Source: Bacillus fonticola (GTDB lineage Bacteria > Bacillota > Bacilli > Bacillales > JC228). Taken from it: a DNA stretch of 64,000 nt. The translations under genes were made by a program, and so were the position numbers. The stretch spans positions 837,501-901,500 of the forward strand of contig NZ_CP052135.1 of assembly GCF_012955605.1 (NCBI RefSeq). The letters are read 5' to 3'. The notes beneath the pieces were generated by a model, which did not search any database, was not told the DNA's origin, and saw nothing but the letters and a program-made list of their open reading frames with translations. Of the stretch, positions 1-7,525 are shown one piece after another. Position 1 is the first letter of the stretch, and the number at the start of each line of letters is the position of its first letter.

Positions 1-55
<55 letters not shown>

Positions 56-58
56 AAT

Positions 59-135
59 GGTCCGGTAGTTCAGTTGGTTAGAATGCCTGCCTGTCACGCA
101 GGAGGTCGCGGGTTCGAGTCCCGTCCGGACCGCCA
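59..135 (+). tRNA. tRNA-Asp (GTC)
   Basis: Complete 77-nt cloverleaf: acceptor GGTCCGG pairs with CCGGACC, anticodon GTC at 93-95, T arm GGTTCGAGTCC, CCA encoded. Only 3 nt separate it from tRNA-Met, so the two are cotranscribed. Confidence 0.97.
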
Positions 136-329
136 TTGTTTAAAAAGATAAAAGTTAGTGAGAGATTGTATAAATGCTTACAATAACTTGTTAATGATAA
201 TAGGGTTACGATAAGCAAGAAGATCGAGGAAGCGTCTGAAGGAACACCGGAGCGTATTTTAATACGTGAGGATGTGAGTGAAGAAGCTGACGAAGAGATT
301 CGCCGCTTAGCGGAAGCCGAAAACTATTT
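136..329. other. structured spacer inside the tRNA cluster
   Basis: The other spacers in this cluster are at most 46 nt; this one is 194 nt. It has no open frame of useful length. It contains a perfect 6-bp hairpin CGTATT-TT-AATACG at 253-266, inside a purine-rich stretch (about 210-325) full of GAAG/GAGG steps. It is either a processing spacer or an inserted small repeat. I cannot assign it a function. Confidence 0.4.
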
Positions 330-405
330 GGCTCGGTAGCTCAGTCGGTAGAGCAATGGACTGAAAATCCATGTGTCGGCGGTTCGATTCCGTCCCGAGC
401 CACCA
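330..405 (+). tRNA. tRNA-Phe (GAA)
   Basis: Complete 76-nt cloverleaf, acceptor GGCTCGG/CCGAGCC, anticodon GAA at 363-365, T arm GGTTCGATTCC and encoded CCA. Confidence 0.97.
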
Positions 406-427
406 TTTTTATCTATTTGTAGTTAAT

Positions 428-503
<76 letters not shown>

Positions 504-520
504 CGTTCTTTTTTATATGT

Positions 521-604
521 GGAGGGGTAGCGAAGTGGCTAAACGCGGCGGACTGTAAATCCGCTCCTTCGGGTTCGGCAGTTCGAATCTGCCCCCCTCC
601 ACCA
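521..604 (+). tRNA. tRNA-Tyr (GTA)
   Basis: 84-nt class II tRNA with a long variable arm (CTCCTTCGGGTTC region), anticodon GTA at 555-557, acceptor GGAGGGG/CCCCTCC, encoded CCA. Confidence 0.97.
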
Positions 605-610
605 TTTGAT

Positions 611-684
611 AGGGGCATAGTTTAACGGTAGAACAGAGGTCTCCAAAACCTCCGGTGTGGGTTCGATTCCTACTGCCCCTGCCA
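611..684 (+). tRNA. tRNA-Trp (CCA)
   Basis: 74-nt cloverleaf, acceptor AGGGGCA/TGCCCCT, anticodon CCA at 643-645, encoded CCA end. Confidence 0.97.
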
Positions 685-695
685 AAATTACTCAT

Positions 696-772
696 GGCGG
701 CTGTGGCGAAGTGGTTAACGCATCGGATTGTGGTTCCGACACTCGTGGGTTCGATTCCCATCAGTCGCCCCA
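696..772 (+). tRNA. tRNA-His (GTG)
   Basis: 77-nt cloverleaf with the extra 5' G (position -1) opposite C73, the identity element of tRNA-His. Anticodon GTG at 730-732, CCA encoded. Confidence 0.96.
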
Positions 773-818
773 TGCACACATTTAAGCCGGTTTGCATATT
801 GTATTCCGACCTACATAA

Positions 819-893
819 TGGGCTATAGCCAAGCGGTAAGGCAACGGATTTTGATTCCGTCATGCGTTGGTTCGAATCCAGCTAGCCCAGCCA
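819..893 (+). tRNA. tRNA-Gln (TTG)
   Basis: 75-nt cloverleaf, acceptor TGGGCTA/TAGCCCA, anticodon TTG at 851-853, discriminator G, encoded CCA. Confidence 0.97.
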
Positions 894-897
894 TTTT

Positions 898-972
898 GCG
901 GAAGTAGTTCAGTGGTAGAACATCACCTTGCCAAGGTGGGGGTCGCGGGTTCGAATCCCGTCTTCCGCTCCA
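898..972 (+). tRNA. tRNA-Gly (GCC)
   Basis: 75-nt cloverleaf, acceptor GCGGAAG/CTTCCGC, anticodon GCC at 930-932, encoded CCA. A second glycine isoacceptor (TCC) lies alone at 12.3 kb. Confidence 0.97.
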
Positions 973-982
973 ATGCTTATTC

Positions 983-1057
983 GGCGGCATAGCCAAGTGG
1001 TAAGGCAAAGGTCTGCAAAACCTTTATTCACCGGTTCAAATCCGGTTGCCGCCTCCA
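983..1057 (+). tRNA. tRNA-Cys (GCA)
   Basis: 75-nt cloverleaf, acceptor GGCGGCA/TGCCGCC, anticodon GCA at 1015-1017, discriminator T (usual for Cys), encoded CCA. Confidence 0.97.
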
Positions 1058-1082
1058 TAAAATTAATATTTCATTTTGATGT

Positions 1083-1167
1083 GCCAGTGTGGCGGAATTG
1101 GCAGACGCGCACGACTCAAAATCGTGTTCCCTCGGGAGTGCCGGTTCGACCCCGGCCACTGGTATCA
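1083..1167 (+). tRNA. tRNA-Leu (CAA) with non-canonical 3' end
   Basis: 85-nt class II tRNA with a long variable arm and anticodon CAA at 1117-1119. The acceptor GCCAGTG faces CACTGGT, giving a G1-U72 wobble. The encoded end is ATCA rather than ACCA, so position 74 is T. Every other tRNA here encodes CCA. It is the last gene of the cluster and may depend on nucleotidyltransferase repair. Confidence 0.93.
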
Positions 1168-1218
1168 CTTTTTATTATTGTCAATTACAGAAGAATTCAG
1201 GAATATCAAGGACTTTAA

Positions 1219-1253
1219 CGTCTATCTACAGTTTTGTAGGTAGGCGTTTTTTT
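1219..1253 (+). terminator. Rho-independent terminator of the tRNA operon
   Basis: A 12-bp stem (1219-1230 with 1235-1246, two G-T pairs) and 4-nt loop are followed by seven T. It lies about 50 nt after tRNA-Leu. Confidence 0.9.
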
Positions 1254-1326
1254 GTGTTGTAAATGATGTCAATGATTGAAACTGAAATCCGTAGTGGGGG
1301 TTCACCTTGTTGGCGTCGTACACTAT

Positions 1327-1568
1327 ATAGAACGATTTTGTTCTGTATAAAATTGTGAAAAAGTAAGTAATCCAGAGATAAATCGAGGAAATGAACGAAA
1401 ACCATTCTTTATAACGAATAAACGGCTATATTTCGACTTTTTCAATCTGTTCTATATGTCATATACTCAGTTTGTGGATTCGTTAAAACGAACAACGATA
1501 AACAAATAAAAGTGCAACAAACTAATGAATTAACTAACTCGTTGTACATAATGTTCACTGTTAAGAAC
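1327..1568 (+). promoter_or_regulatory. tapA upstream region with SinR-like half-sites
   Basis: This AT-rich stretch of about 340 bp lies before the matrix operon. GTTCTYT-like SinR half-sites, or their reverse, occur at 1327-1333 and 1340-1346 (facing each other), 1404-1410, 1449-1455, and as GTTC-N8-GAAC at 1553-1568. A plausible sigma-A promoter is TTTCAA (1440-1445), 16 bp, TATACT (1462-1467), with the 1449 half-site between the two boxes. The sites are motif matches only. Repression of tapA by SinR is established in B. subtilis and is inferred here. Confidence 0.45.
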
Positions 1569-1595
1569 GAGAACGAGTGGAAGGGAGGAGTCATT

Positions 1596-2615
1596 ATTAG
1601 ATACTTACGAAGTCGTAAATTCAGAAAGAAACAGAAAGGTTTGTTTTTTGGAATACAGGCTCTTTTGATTTGGTACGCTGCAGTGATCTCTTCTATCTCC
1701 CTTGTTGGTTATACAGGAGCTGCCTTTAATGACATTGAATCACTCGATAGTTCTTTACATGTGAAATGGGATGTTCCAGACCTTGATCTTCCAGACAATG
1801 ATGAATGGGATAAAAGTTCATTAGACTTTGACGGTTCTCAAGCGGGTGGCAGTTGTAGCAGGATCTATACAACAATTTTTAATGCTGGTGATAAAGCAAA
1901 TGCAACCTCAACTTGGAGATTTTATGTATACAACGTTTCTGATATGAATACGCCGATTGACACAGGTATTGTTCCTGTAATCGAGTCAATGAGTTGGGGA
2001 GAAATTAGCTCAGATCAAGTTTCCGAAAATGGTACTTACAAATTTACGATTCGAAGACCACTAGGACACCCTGCTAAAAACAAACCTGATGAAAATGGAT
2101 ACACGTACATTGGGTGGAGCGAAGAGATTATTGTAGATGACTGTAATCCAGATAGTGTTGATGATGGTAATTCAGGTGATGATGGAACTGCAGACGGCGA
2201 AGAAAATGCAGAAGACAGCGAATCAGGAAATGACAAAGAAAACGACGAAGACAGCGAATCAGGAAATGACAAAGAAAACGAGGAAGACAGCGAATCAAGG
2301 AATGACAAAGAAAATGACGAAGACAAAGAATCAGGAAATGACAAAGAAAACGAGGAAGACAGCGAATCAAGGAATGACAAAGAAAACGACGAAGACAAAG
2401 AATCAGGAAATGACAAAGAAAACGACGAAGGCAGCAAATCAGGTAATGACAAAGAAAATGCAGAAGACAGCAATTCAGGGAATGACAAGGAAAATGAAGA
2501 AGGCAGCGAATCAGGGAATGACAAGGATGATGAGGGAGACAACAATAACGACGACGAGAGAGGTCCTTCTCATGGAAAGCCAGGCCCACCACCTGGAAAA
2601 GGTCCTGATAGATAG
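1596..2615 (+). CDS. tapA: TapA-like matrix fibre assembly protein with acidic repeat tail
   Basis: Accessory and anchoring protein for TasA fibres in the biofilm matrix. A basic N-terminus, one hydrophobic segment and the motif GAAFNDIE form a SipW-type signal peptide. The core has the spaced Cys and SEEIIVDDC-like segment I recall from B. subtilis TapA. From about residue 200 it turns into roughly nine imperfect 12-residue units of the type GNDKENDEDSES, then a Gly/Pro/Lys-rich end, so it is much longer than the roughly 250-residue B. subtilis protein. Start: the strong RBS GGGAGGAG at 1583-1590 is followed by ATT at 1593/1596 and no ATG. Starting there puts about 41 residues before AAF, as in TapA. 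Upstream GTG (1512) and ATG (1551) in the same frame have no RBS, but an ATT start is rare, so the start is uncertain. First gene of tapA-sipW-tasA. Confidence 0.85.
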   Translation: MRYLRSRKFRKKQKGLFFGIQALLIWYAAVISSISLVGYTGAAFNDIESLDSSLHVKWDVPDLDLPDNDEWDKSSLDFDGSQAGGSCSRIYTTIFNAGDKANATSTWRFYVYNVSDMNTPIDTGIVPVIESMSWGEISSDQVSENGTYKFTIRRPLGHPAKNKPDENGYTYIGWSEEIIVDDCNPDSVDDGNSGDDGTADGEENAEDSESGNDKENDEDSESGNDKENEEDSESRNDKENDEDKESGNDKENEEDSESRNDKENDEDKESGNDKENDEGSKSGNDKENAEDSNSGNDKENEEGSESGNDKDDEGDNNNDDERGPSHGKPGPPPGKGPDR

Positions 2616-2734
2616 GGATTAGGTTTAGTCATTTTAATCAAGCGTGATGATAAGTGAATTTGCTAGGGAAATATGTATAGGGCAGATATCAAATGAAGAA
2701 GCATCCTTATAGCTTATGAAAGCAGGTGTATAAA

Positions 2735-3316
2735 TTGAAAAAAACTATAAAGATCGCAAGTAATTGCTTGTATGCGGTTGCTATCACTTTGTTACTAGTC
2801 ATGATCTTCATGGTTTTCTCATCTAGAGCGTCAGGCGGAGAACCTGAACTATTTGGCTATCAATTCAAGGTCGTTTTGTCAGGGTCGATGGAACCGACGT
2901 TTAATACTGGCTCTATCATTCTTGTAGAAAAGTTAAACGATACAAAGAATCTTACGGAAAATGACGTAATCAGTTTCAAACAAGGTGAAAATGAGATCGT
3001 CACCCACAGAATTATTGAGGTTGTCAACAATGAGGATAGCGTCTACTACCGTACAAAAGGGGACGCTAATGAGGACCCTGATATGAATGCGGTCGTGGCA
3101 GAGAATGTTGTAGCAAAGTACTCTGGCATCACCATTCCACTTGTTGGATACTTTCTGAACTTTGCTAGCTCACCATTAGGTACAGGGCTGCTACTTATTA
3201 TACCAGGCATTCTACTAATCGCTTATTCTGTTATCACCATACGCAAAGCCATTAGAGAGATTGAAGAAAAAACCAACAGCGTTACCAGAACAGATCCGTC
3301 AGAAAAATCAGCTTAA
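2735..3316 (+). CDS. sipW: signal peptidase I SipW (ER type)
   Basis: Membrane signal peptidase that removes the signal peptides of TasA and TapA. The catalytic Ser lies in SGSMEPT near residue 50. A His (VTHRI) replaces the Lys of ordinary bacterial type I enzymes, and the conserved GDANEDPD box follows, which together mark the archaeal/eukaryotic (ER) class typical of SipW. There is one membrane segment at the N-terminus and another near residues 140-170. TTG at 2735 is preferred for its spacing to AGCAGGTG; GTG at 2726 in the same frame is possible. It sits between tapA and two tasA-like genes, its expected substrates. Confidence 0.92.
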   Translation: MKKTIKIASNCLYAVAITLLLVMIFMVFSSRASGGEPELFGYQFKVVLSGSMEPTFNTGSIILVEKLNDTKNLTENDVISFKQGENEIVTHRIIEVVNNEDSVYYRTKGDANEDPDMNAVVAENVVAKYSGITIPLVGYFLNFASSPLGTGLLLIIPGILLIAYSVITIRKAIREIEEKTNSVTRTDPSEKSA

Positions 3317-3391
3317 TTCGGTTGCAACTCTATCAGAGTTCAATATACATACCCTATTTGGGTGGAAAATTAATTGGGGAGGAATTTTACA

Positions 3392-4099
3392 ATGAGTTTG
3401 AAAAAGAAAATGAGCTTGGGCATCCTATCAGGTGCACTAGGGGTTTCACTTATCGGAGGAGGAACATGGGCAGCGTTTAATGATGTGGAAACGGTACAAA
3501 ATACACTGGCTTCTGGGACGTTGGATCTAGTTGTTGGTGAAGATACTACAATGGACTTTCAGGTAAGTAACTTAAAGCCTGGTGACTATTTCACAGAATC
3601 ATTAGTACTAGAAAATAACGGTTCTTTGGACATCAACCAGATTTTGGTTCACGCTACGAAACAAGAGGGGTGGACTGACAAGGATGAGCTAGGTCTTGCC
3701 GGAAAGCTAGGTGTGGAGGCTGCTGGTGAAAACACTGAAGACGATTTCCTTTCACAATTTAAAGTTGTCATCACGAAAAAGGGTGATGACGCGACTCCAG
3801 ATGTAGACGTTTTTGATGGTTATCTAAATGAGTTGGCTGCTGGTACTGGGGTTGACGAACTCACTAACACAGATGAAAACACGGTTGGTTTAGCAGCAGG
3901 TAATTCGTCAATTACTTACGATGTGTACGTTGAGTTTGAAAGTGACAATACTTATTTTTCAAATAGCCGTCTTCAGGTCCAAAACAAATACCAAGGTGAA
4001 ATGTCTAATCTCGAGTTCGTCTTTGAAGCAACGCAAATGCCTGGTGAGTCAAGAGACAATGACGTAGAAGAAGTAATAGTAGAAGTAGTAGAAGAGTAA
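3392..4099 (+). CDS. TasA/camelysin-family matrix protein (paralogue 1)
   Basis: Secreted fibre-forming protein of the TasA/CalY family. The SipW-type signal peptide has a basic start, a hydrophobic core and GTWAAFND around residues 25-32. The mature domain has the family motifs ASGTLDLVV, VSNLKPGD and, near the end, QNKYQG...FEATQ. The C-terminus is acidic (EEVIVEVVEE). ATG 3392 follows GGGGAGG; TTG 3374 in frame is upstream of that RBS and is rejected. At 235 residues it is shorter and less like B. subtilis TasA than the next gene, so it may be a minor fibre subunit. Confidence 0.88.
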   Translation: MSLKKKMSLGILSGALGVSLIGGGTWAAFNDVETVQNTLASGTLDLVVGEDTTMDFQVSNLKPGDYFTESLVLENNGSLDINQILVHATKQEGWTDKDELGLAGKLGVEAAGENTEDDFLSQFKVVITKKGDDATPDVDVFDGYLNELAAGTGVDELTNTDENTVGLAAGNSSITYDVYVEFESDNTYFSNSRLQVQNKYQGEMSNLEFVFEATQMPGESRDNDVEEVIVEVVEE

Positions 4100-4159
4100 T
4101 TTCCTCAAGCATAAATGCAAGCTTCAAAAATCGATAGATTCTTATTAATAGGAGGAACA

Positions 4160-4969
4160 ATGAAAATGACTTTAAAAAAGAAATTAGCAATGGGTGCACT
4201 ATCTGCCACACTTGGTATGTCCTTAGTAGGAGCTGGAACATGGGCGGCGTTTAATGATATTGAAGAGGTGAGTGCTAGTGTAGCTGCAGGAACTCTTGAT
4301 CTTGTAGTGGATGAGTACGATGGGCCGGTTAACTTTAACGTATCCAATCTAAAACCTGGGGATACGATGACGAGATATATCAAGCTTGACAACGCTGGTT
4401 CTTTAGCAATCAAAGATGTTCTATTATCTATTGATAGCATAGACTTTACTGATTATCTTCCAGAAGGTGGAGACCCGGATACTTATGGGCAAAACTCTGC
4501 AGAAGAATATCTATCTCAGTTTAAAGTAACTCTATTAAAAACTGGAATTGAAGGTGCAAAAGAGGAGATCATCAGTTCAAGCGAAGAGATAACTTTGGCG
4601 GATATTTACAAGGCAACAAATCCTAGTATTAAAGACGAAGGTGCGATTACTAAATTATCTGGAGCGGTTGCAGGTTATTGGGTGGAAGGTCGTGTGAATC
4701 TTGCCTCTATGGCTCAAAATCAATATACAGGCTTACCTGTAGACCCAGACGACTTTGATGCAGTTGAACTATCCATTGAGTTTGTCGAATACAGCGAAAG
4801 AGACGATCGTGGTGTTGAGGAGCAAAATAAATATCAAGGTGACACTGTAGATGTAACCTTCACTCTTGAAGCTCGCCAATGGGATGGTCAAGAAGTAACA
4901 GATCGTGATATGGACGAAAGTGGTTATGTTGAAACAAATGAAGAAGCGAACAATGGTGATGGATTCTAA
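4160..4969 (+). CDS. tasA: TasA, major biofilm matrix fibre protein
   Basis: Main amyloid-like or fibre protein of the matrix, exported by Sec and processed by SipW. It is collinear with B. subtilis TasA as I remember it: GTWAAFNDIE cleavage region, AAGTLDLVV, SNLKPGD, GSLAIKDVL, EYLSQFKVTLL, QNKYQGDTVDVTFTLEARQW and a C-terminal SGYVETNEEA segment. 269 residues from ATG 4160, which follows AGGAGG; an in-frame ATG at 4115 has no RBS. Last gene of the operon before a strong terminator. Confidence 0.93.
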   Translation: MKMTLKKKLAMGALSATLGMSLVGAGTWAAFNDIEEVSASVAAGTLDLVVDEYDGPVNFNVSNLKPGDTMTRYIKLDNAGSLAIKDVLLSIDSIDFTDYLPEGGDPDTYGQNSAEEYLSQFKVTLLKTGIEGAKEEIISSSEEITLADIYKATNPSIKDEGAITKLSGAVAGYWVEGRVNLASMAQNQYTGLPVDPDDFDAVELSIEFVEYSERDDRGVEEQNKYQGDTVDVTFTLEARQWDGQEVTDRDMDESGYVETNEEANNGDGF

Positions 4970-4985
4970 AAGAAAGTCATGAAAA

Positions 4986-5018
4986 ACAAAAGGTGGGTGT
5001 TCACCCACCTTTTGTTTA
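4986..5018 (+). terminator. terminator after tasA
   Basis: A near-perfect hairpin (ACAAAAGGTGGGTG with CACCCACCTTTTGT, 2-nt loop) runs into TTTGTTT. It separates the fibre operon from the wall-anchored gene at 5066, which may be reached by read-through. Confidence 0.88.
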
Positions 5019-5065
5019 ATCAAACTATTTTAAGTGCCGAAACTTAAAATATGTGAGGTTTTGAG

Positions 5066-6112
5066 ATGAGATTATTGAGAATATTATTTATATGTGTTTC
5101 TGTGCTATCTCTAATAAGCTTCGTGCCTGCAGCAAAGAGTTATGCAGCCCCAAATCTAGATCTTGATACAATACCAGATAGCTATTTATTCAAGATCTCT
5201 AACATGAAGCCAGGTGACTATGCTACTCGGACACTTACCATCTTAAATCCTGGGAAGAGAAGTTTTACGTATCAATCACGGGCGGAATTCACTGGTGGAA
5301 CTGAGAATGCGGATGAAGATTTAAAAGATGGTGTAGATTTGTACAATGAGTTTTTGCTCAAGGTTTGGTCTTTAGATAAAGATGATAACTCTAAAGCGGA
5401 ACTGCTATATGGAGGAAAACTAAAAGATTTTGAGGGTCTAGATCCTAGATATTTACCTTCTAATTCTGCCGAAGATCTACGGTTTAGAGTAGATTTTCCT
5501 TATGAACTGGGGAACGAGTATCAAGGTCTTGCCTTTAATTTTGAGCTACTATTTGGTGTAGAGGCCCGAGATCCAGACCCTGATCCAGATCCAGAAAACC
5601 CAGATGATCCAGAAACAGAGGACCCAGATCCTGAAGACCCGGATGATCCAGAAACAGAGGACCCGGGCCCAGAAAACCCAGATGATCCAGAAACAGAAGA
5701 CCCAGATGATCCAGAGACAGAGGGGCCAGATCCAGAAGACCCAGGTGATCCAGATCCAGAAGACCCAGAAACAGAGGAGCCAGATCCAGAAAACCCAGAT
5801 GATCCAGAAACAGAGGAGCCAGGCCCAGAAAACCCAGATGATCCAGAAACAGAGGGACCAGATCCAGAAGACCCAGATTCAACCTCAGATGAAAATGAAG
5901 AAGACGAAATCAATCCAGTTCGTCCGATTGATGAGGATGACTTAAATTCTCCTCCAAGTGATGGTCAGATTTTGCCGGATACTTCTACGGATTTGTTCAA
6001 TTACTTACTCGCCGGTGTTGTATTCACAGCTACGGGACTTACGCTGTTTATGTTCCAGAGAAGAATGAAGCGCGATGTTCGCCTAAAGAGAACTAGACTC
6101 ATGAGACCTTGA
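5066..6112 (+). CDS. LPDTS cell-wall-anchored protein with TasA-like domain
   Basis: An ordinary Sec signal peptide (cleavage near SYA-A, residue 29) is followed by a domain of about 140 residues with TasA-family signatures (KISNMKPGDYATRTL; EYQGLAFNFELLFGVEAR). Next comes about 110 residues of Pro/Asp/Glu repeats (DPETEDPDPEDP type), then LPDTS, a membrane segment (NYLLAGVVFTATGLTLFMF) and a basic tail. LPDTS is the class D sortase signal known from B. subtilis YhcR and YfkN. It should present a TasA-like domain on a rigid acidic stalk at the cell wall, next to the fibre genes, so it is a candidate anchor or nucleator of TasA fibres. No sortase gene is in the window. RBS GTGAGG precedes ATG. 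Confidence 0.82.
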   Translation: MRLLRILFICVSVLSLISFVPAAKSYAAPNLDLDTIPDSYLFKISNMKPGDYATRTLTILNPGKRSFTYQSRAEFTGGTENADEDLKDGVDLYNEFLLKVWSLDKDDNSKAELLYGGKLKDFEGLDPRYLPSNSAEDLRFRVDFPYELGNEYQGLAFNFELLFGVEARDPDPDPDPENPDDPETEDPDPEDPDDPETEDPGPENPDDPETEDPDDPETEGPDPEDPGDPDPEDPETEEPDPENPDDPETEEPGPENPDDPETEGPDPEDPDSTSDENEEDEINPVRPIDEDDLNSPPSDGQILPDTSTDLFNYLLAGVVFTATGLTLFMFQRRMKRDVRLKRTRLMRP

Positions 6113-6144
6113 TCTGATCGTCCATAATCAATCAAGGTCTTTTT
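6104..6144. terminator. terminator overlapping the stop of the LPDTS gene
   Basis: A perfect 10-bp stem AGACCTTGAT (6104-6113) / ATCAAGGTCT (6131-6140) is followed by T residues. The 5' arm includes the stop codon. It lies between convergent genes and may also serve sinR. Confidence 0.8.
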
Positions 6145-6277
6145 CATTGTAAATTTTGGCATGTAGTAAAATGGTTATGCCGAACTCAGAAGGACTCTTG
6201 TAACACAAAAAAGCGTCCTGATGATTTGTGTCACCTACACGCCTTTCCTCCTATTTCGATCCTATTCTAAGGTCCCG

Positions 6278-6607
6278 TTATTGATTGTTCAATTTCCACC
6301 TATTAAATTCAAGGAATTCCTTAAATTGTTCTTTTGAGATTCCGGAGCTCATGGCTTCTCGAACGAGTGTTGTCCATTCCGAATCCAACTCTTTGCCTTC
6401 CTCTTCACTCGGTTCATCATGCAGCAAAATGTTGACAGTGACACCTAGCTCGGCAGATATTTTTTCTAAAAATTGAATAGAAGGGTTAGATTGGAGGTTT
6501 CGTTCAATCGAGCTCAAGTATGATTTTGCCACTCCAGCACTTTCTGCCAGTTCAGATAATGACATCTCTTTTTGTAGGCGGTATTTTTTTATTCGTTCAC
6601 CAATCAT
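6278..6607 (-). CDS. sinR: SinR master biofilm repressor
   Basis: XRE-family helix-turn-helix (residues 1-65, SLSELAESAGVAKSYLSSIE) plus the C-terminal SinI/SinR dimerisation region (LDSEWTTLVREAMSSG, about residues 74-109). Near full-length match in layout to B. subtilis SinR (111 residues). SinR represses tapA-sipW-tasA and exopolysaccharide genes in B. subtilis. The gene is convergent with that operon as in B. subtilis, but no sinI antagonist gene precedes it: the promoter starts immediately upstream. Confidence 0.95.
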   Translation of the reverse strand: MIGERIKKYRLQKEMSLSELAESAGVAKSYLSSIERNLQSNPSIQFLEKISAELGVTVNILLHDEPSEEEGKELDSEWTTLVREAMSSGISKEQFKEFLEFNRWKLNNQ

Positions 6608-6634
6608 TTCAAAATATCACCTGCCCTTGTCAAC

Positions 6635-6674
6635 ATTATAGCATATAGCGAAAGGTTTGTTCCATATGAAGAAC
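6635..6674 (-). promoter_or_regulatory. sinR promoter, extended -10, with SinR-like dyad
   Basis: Reading the minus strand, TGCTATAAT (TATAAT complementary to 6635-6640) is an extended -10. The -35 region holds GTTCCATATGAAGAAC (6659-6674), a GTTC/GAAC dyad resembling SinR half-sites, which suggests autoregulation. This is motif-level evidence only. Confidence 0.5.
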
Positions 6675-6786
6675 GGAAAGTGAGGTGGAAATATGATTGA
6701 ATAAGTCATTGCTATAGAAGTTGTAAGTGTTAAGATGGGTATAAATCTAACTGTCTGTTGATTTAATTAAGTATTAAGGTGTGTTT

Positions 6787-7509
6787 GTGTTGGATACAGT
6801 CGTCGTTTTTATCATAATTATTCTTTTCGCCTCCGTCTTACAAACTAGTACCGGATTCGGTTTTTCCATCATGGCTACTCCGTTTCTGCTTCTTTTATTT
6901 GAACCAAGAGAAGCGGTGCAAATAAATCTGGTATTGTCACTTGTGATTTCGCTTGCGCTTATTTCAAGAATTAGAAAAGAGATCGATTTTGGAATAATGA
7001 AGAGATTTATTATCGGTAGCCTTATTGGAGTACCGGTAGGAATTTTTATCTTTTTGTCTGTGGATGCTGACGTGTTAAAACTGGGTGTCAGTGTGTTGAT
7101 TTTGTTTTTGACGGTACTGTTAATTCTAAATTTCCGAGTGAAGCAAACTTATTTTGGGGATCGTGTTGTGGGTGTTTTGTCTGGCGTTCTCACTACTAGT
7201 ATAGGGATGCCCGGGCCACCACTATTGCTTTATTTTGCAGTGACGGATACAAAAAAAGAGGTGTTGAGGGCAACGACGTTAGCTTTCTATCTATTTATTT
7301 ATGCAGTTAGTCTAGTCACGCAGCTGGTCTTTAGTGGGACAAGCGGTACAGTTTGGGTGTCGAGCGGTCTAGCGTTACCGATTGTTGTGGTTGGTCTGAT
7401 GTTAGGGCAAAATTTGTATAAGCGGATTAACCAGCGGATGTTTCGTCTGTTTACGTATGTCATCTTACTCTTTACTGGGGTGTATTTATTGATTGAAAGT
7501 GTAGGGTAG
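6787..7509 (+). CDS. TauE/SafE family (TSUP) membrane transporter
   Basis: About 240 residues, almost entirely hydrophobic, with 7-8 predicted membrane helices in two halves. STGFGFSIMATPFLL near the N-terminus and a second GMPGPPLLLYF near the middle are typical of the sulfite/organosulfonate exporter family. The substrate cannot be deduced. Start chosen at GTG 6787, with TTG 6790 equally possible, after AAGGTG; the GTG at 6781 overlaps that RBS. A single gene followed by a strong terminator. Confidence 0.8.
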   Translation: MLDTVVVFIIIILFASVLQTSTGFGFSIMATPFLLLLFEPREAVQINLVLSLVISLALISRIRKEIDFGIMKRFIIGSLIGVPVGIFIFLSVDADVLKLGVSVLILFLTVLLILNFRVKQTYFGDRVVGVLSGVLTTSIGMPGPPLLLYFAVTDTKKEVLRATTLAFYLFIYAVSLVTQLVFSGTSGTVWVSSGLALPIVVVGLMLGQNLYKRINQRMFRLFTYVILLFTGVYLLIESVG

Positions 7510-7525
7510 TTGGTGAAGGAACAAA

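Noticed and set aside
513-1218. Open frames over the tRNA cluster
   Set aside because: They overlap well-folded tRNA genes on both strands and have no RBS.
2036-2622. Antisense and shifted open frames over the tapA repeat tail, and over the Pro/Asp repeats at 5521-5945
   Set aside because: Low-complexity shadows of the repetitive coding sequence. They lack RBS and start inside the real genes.
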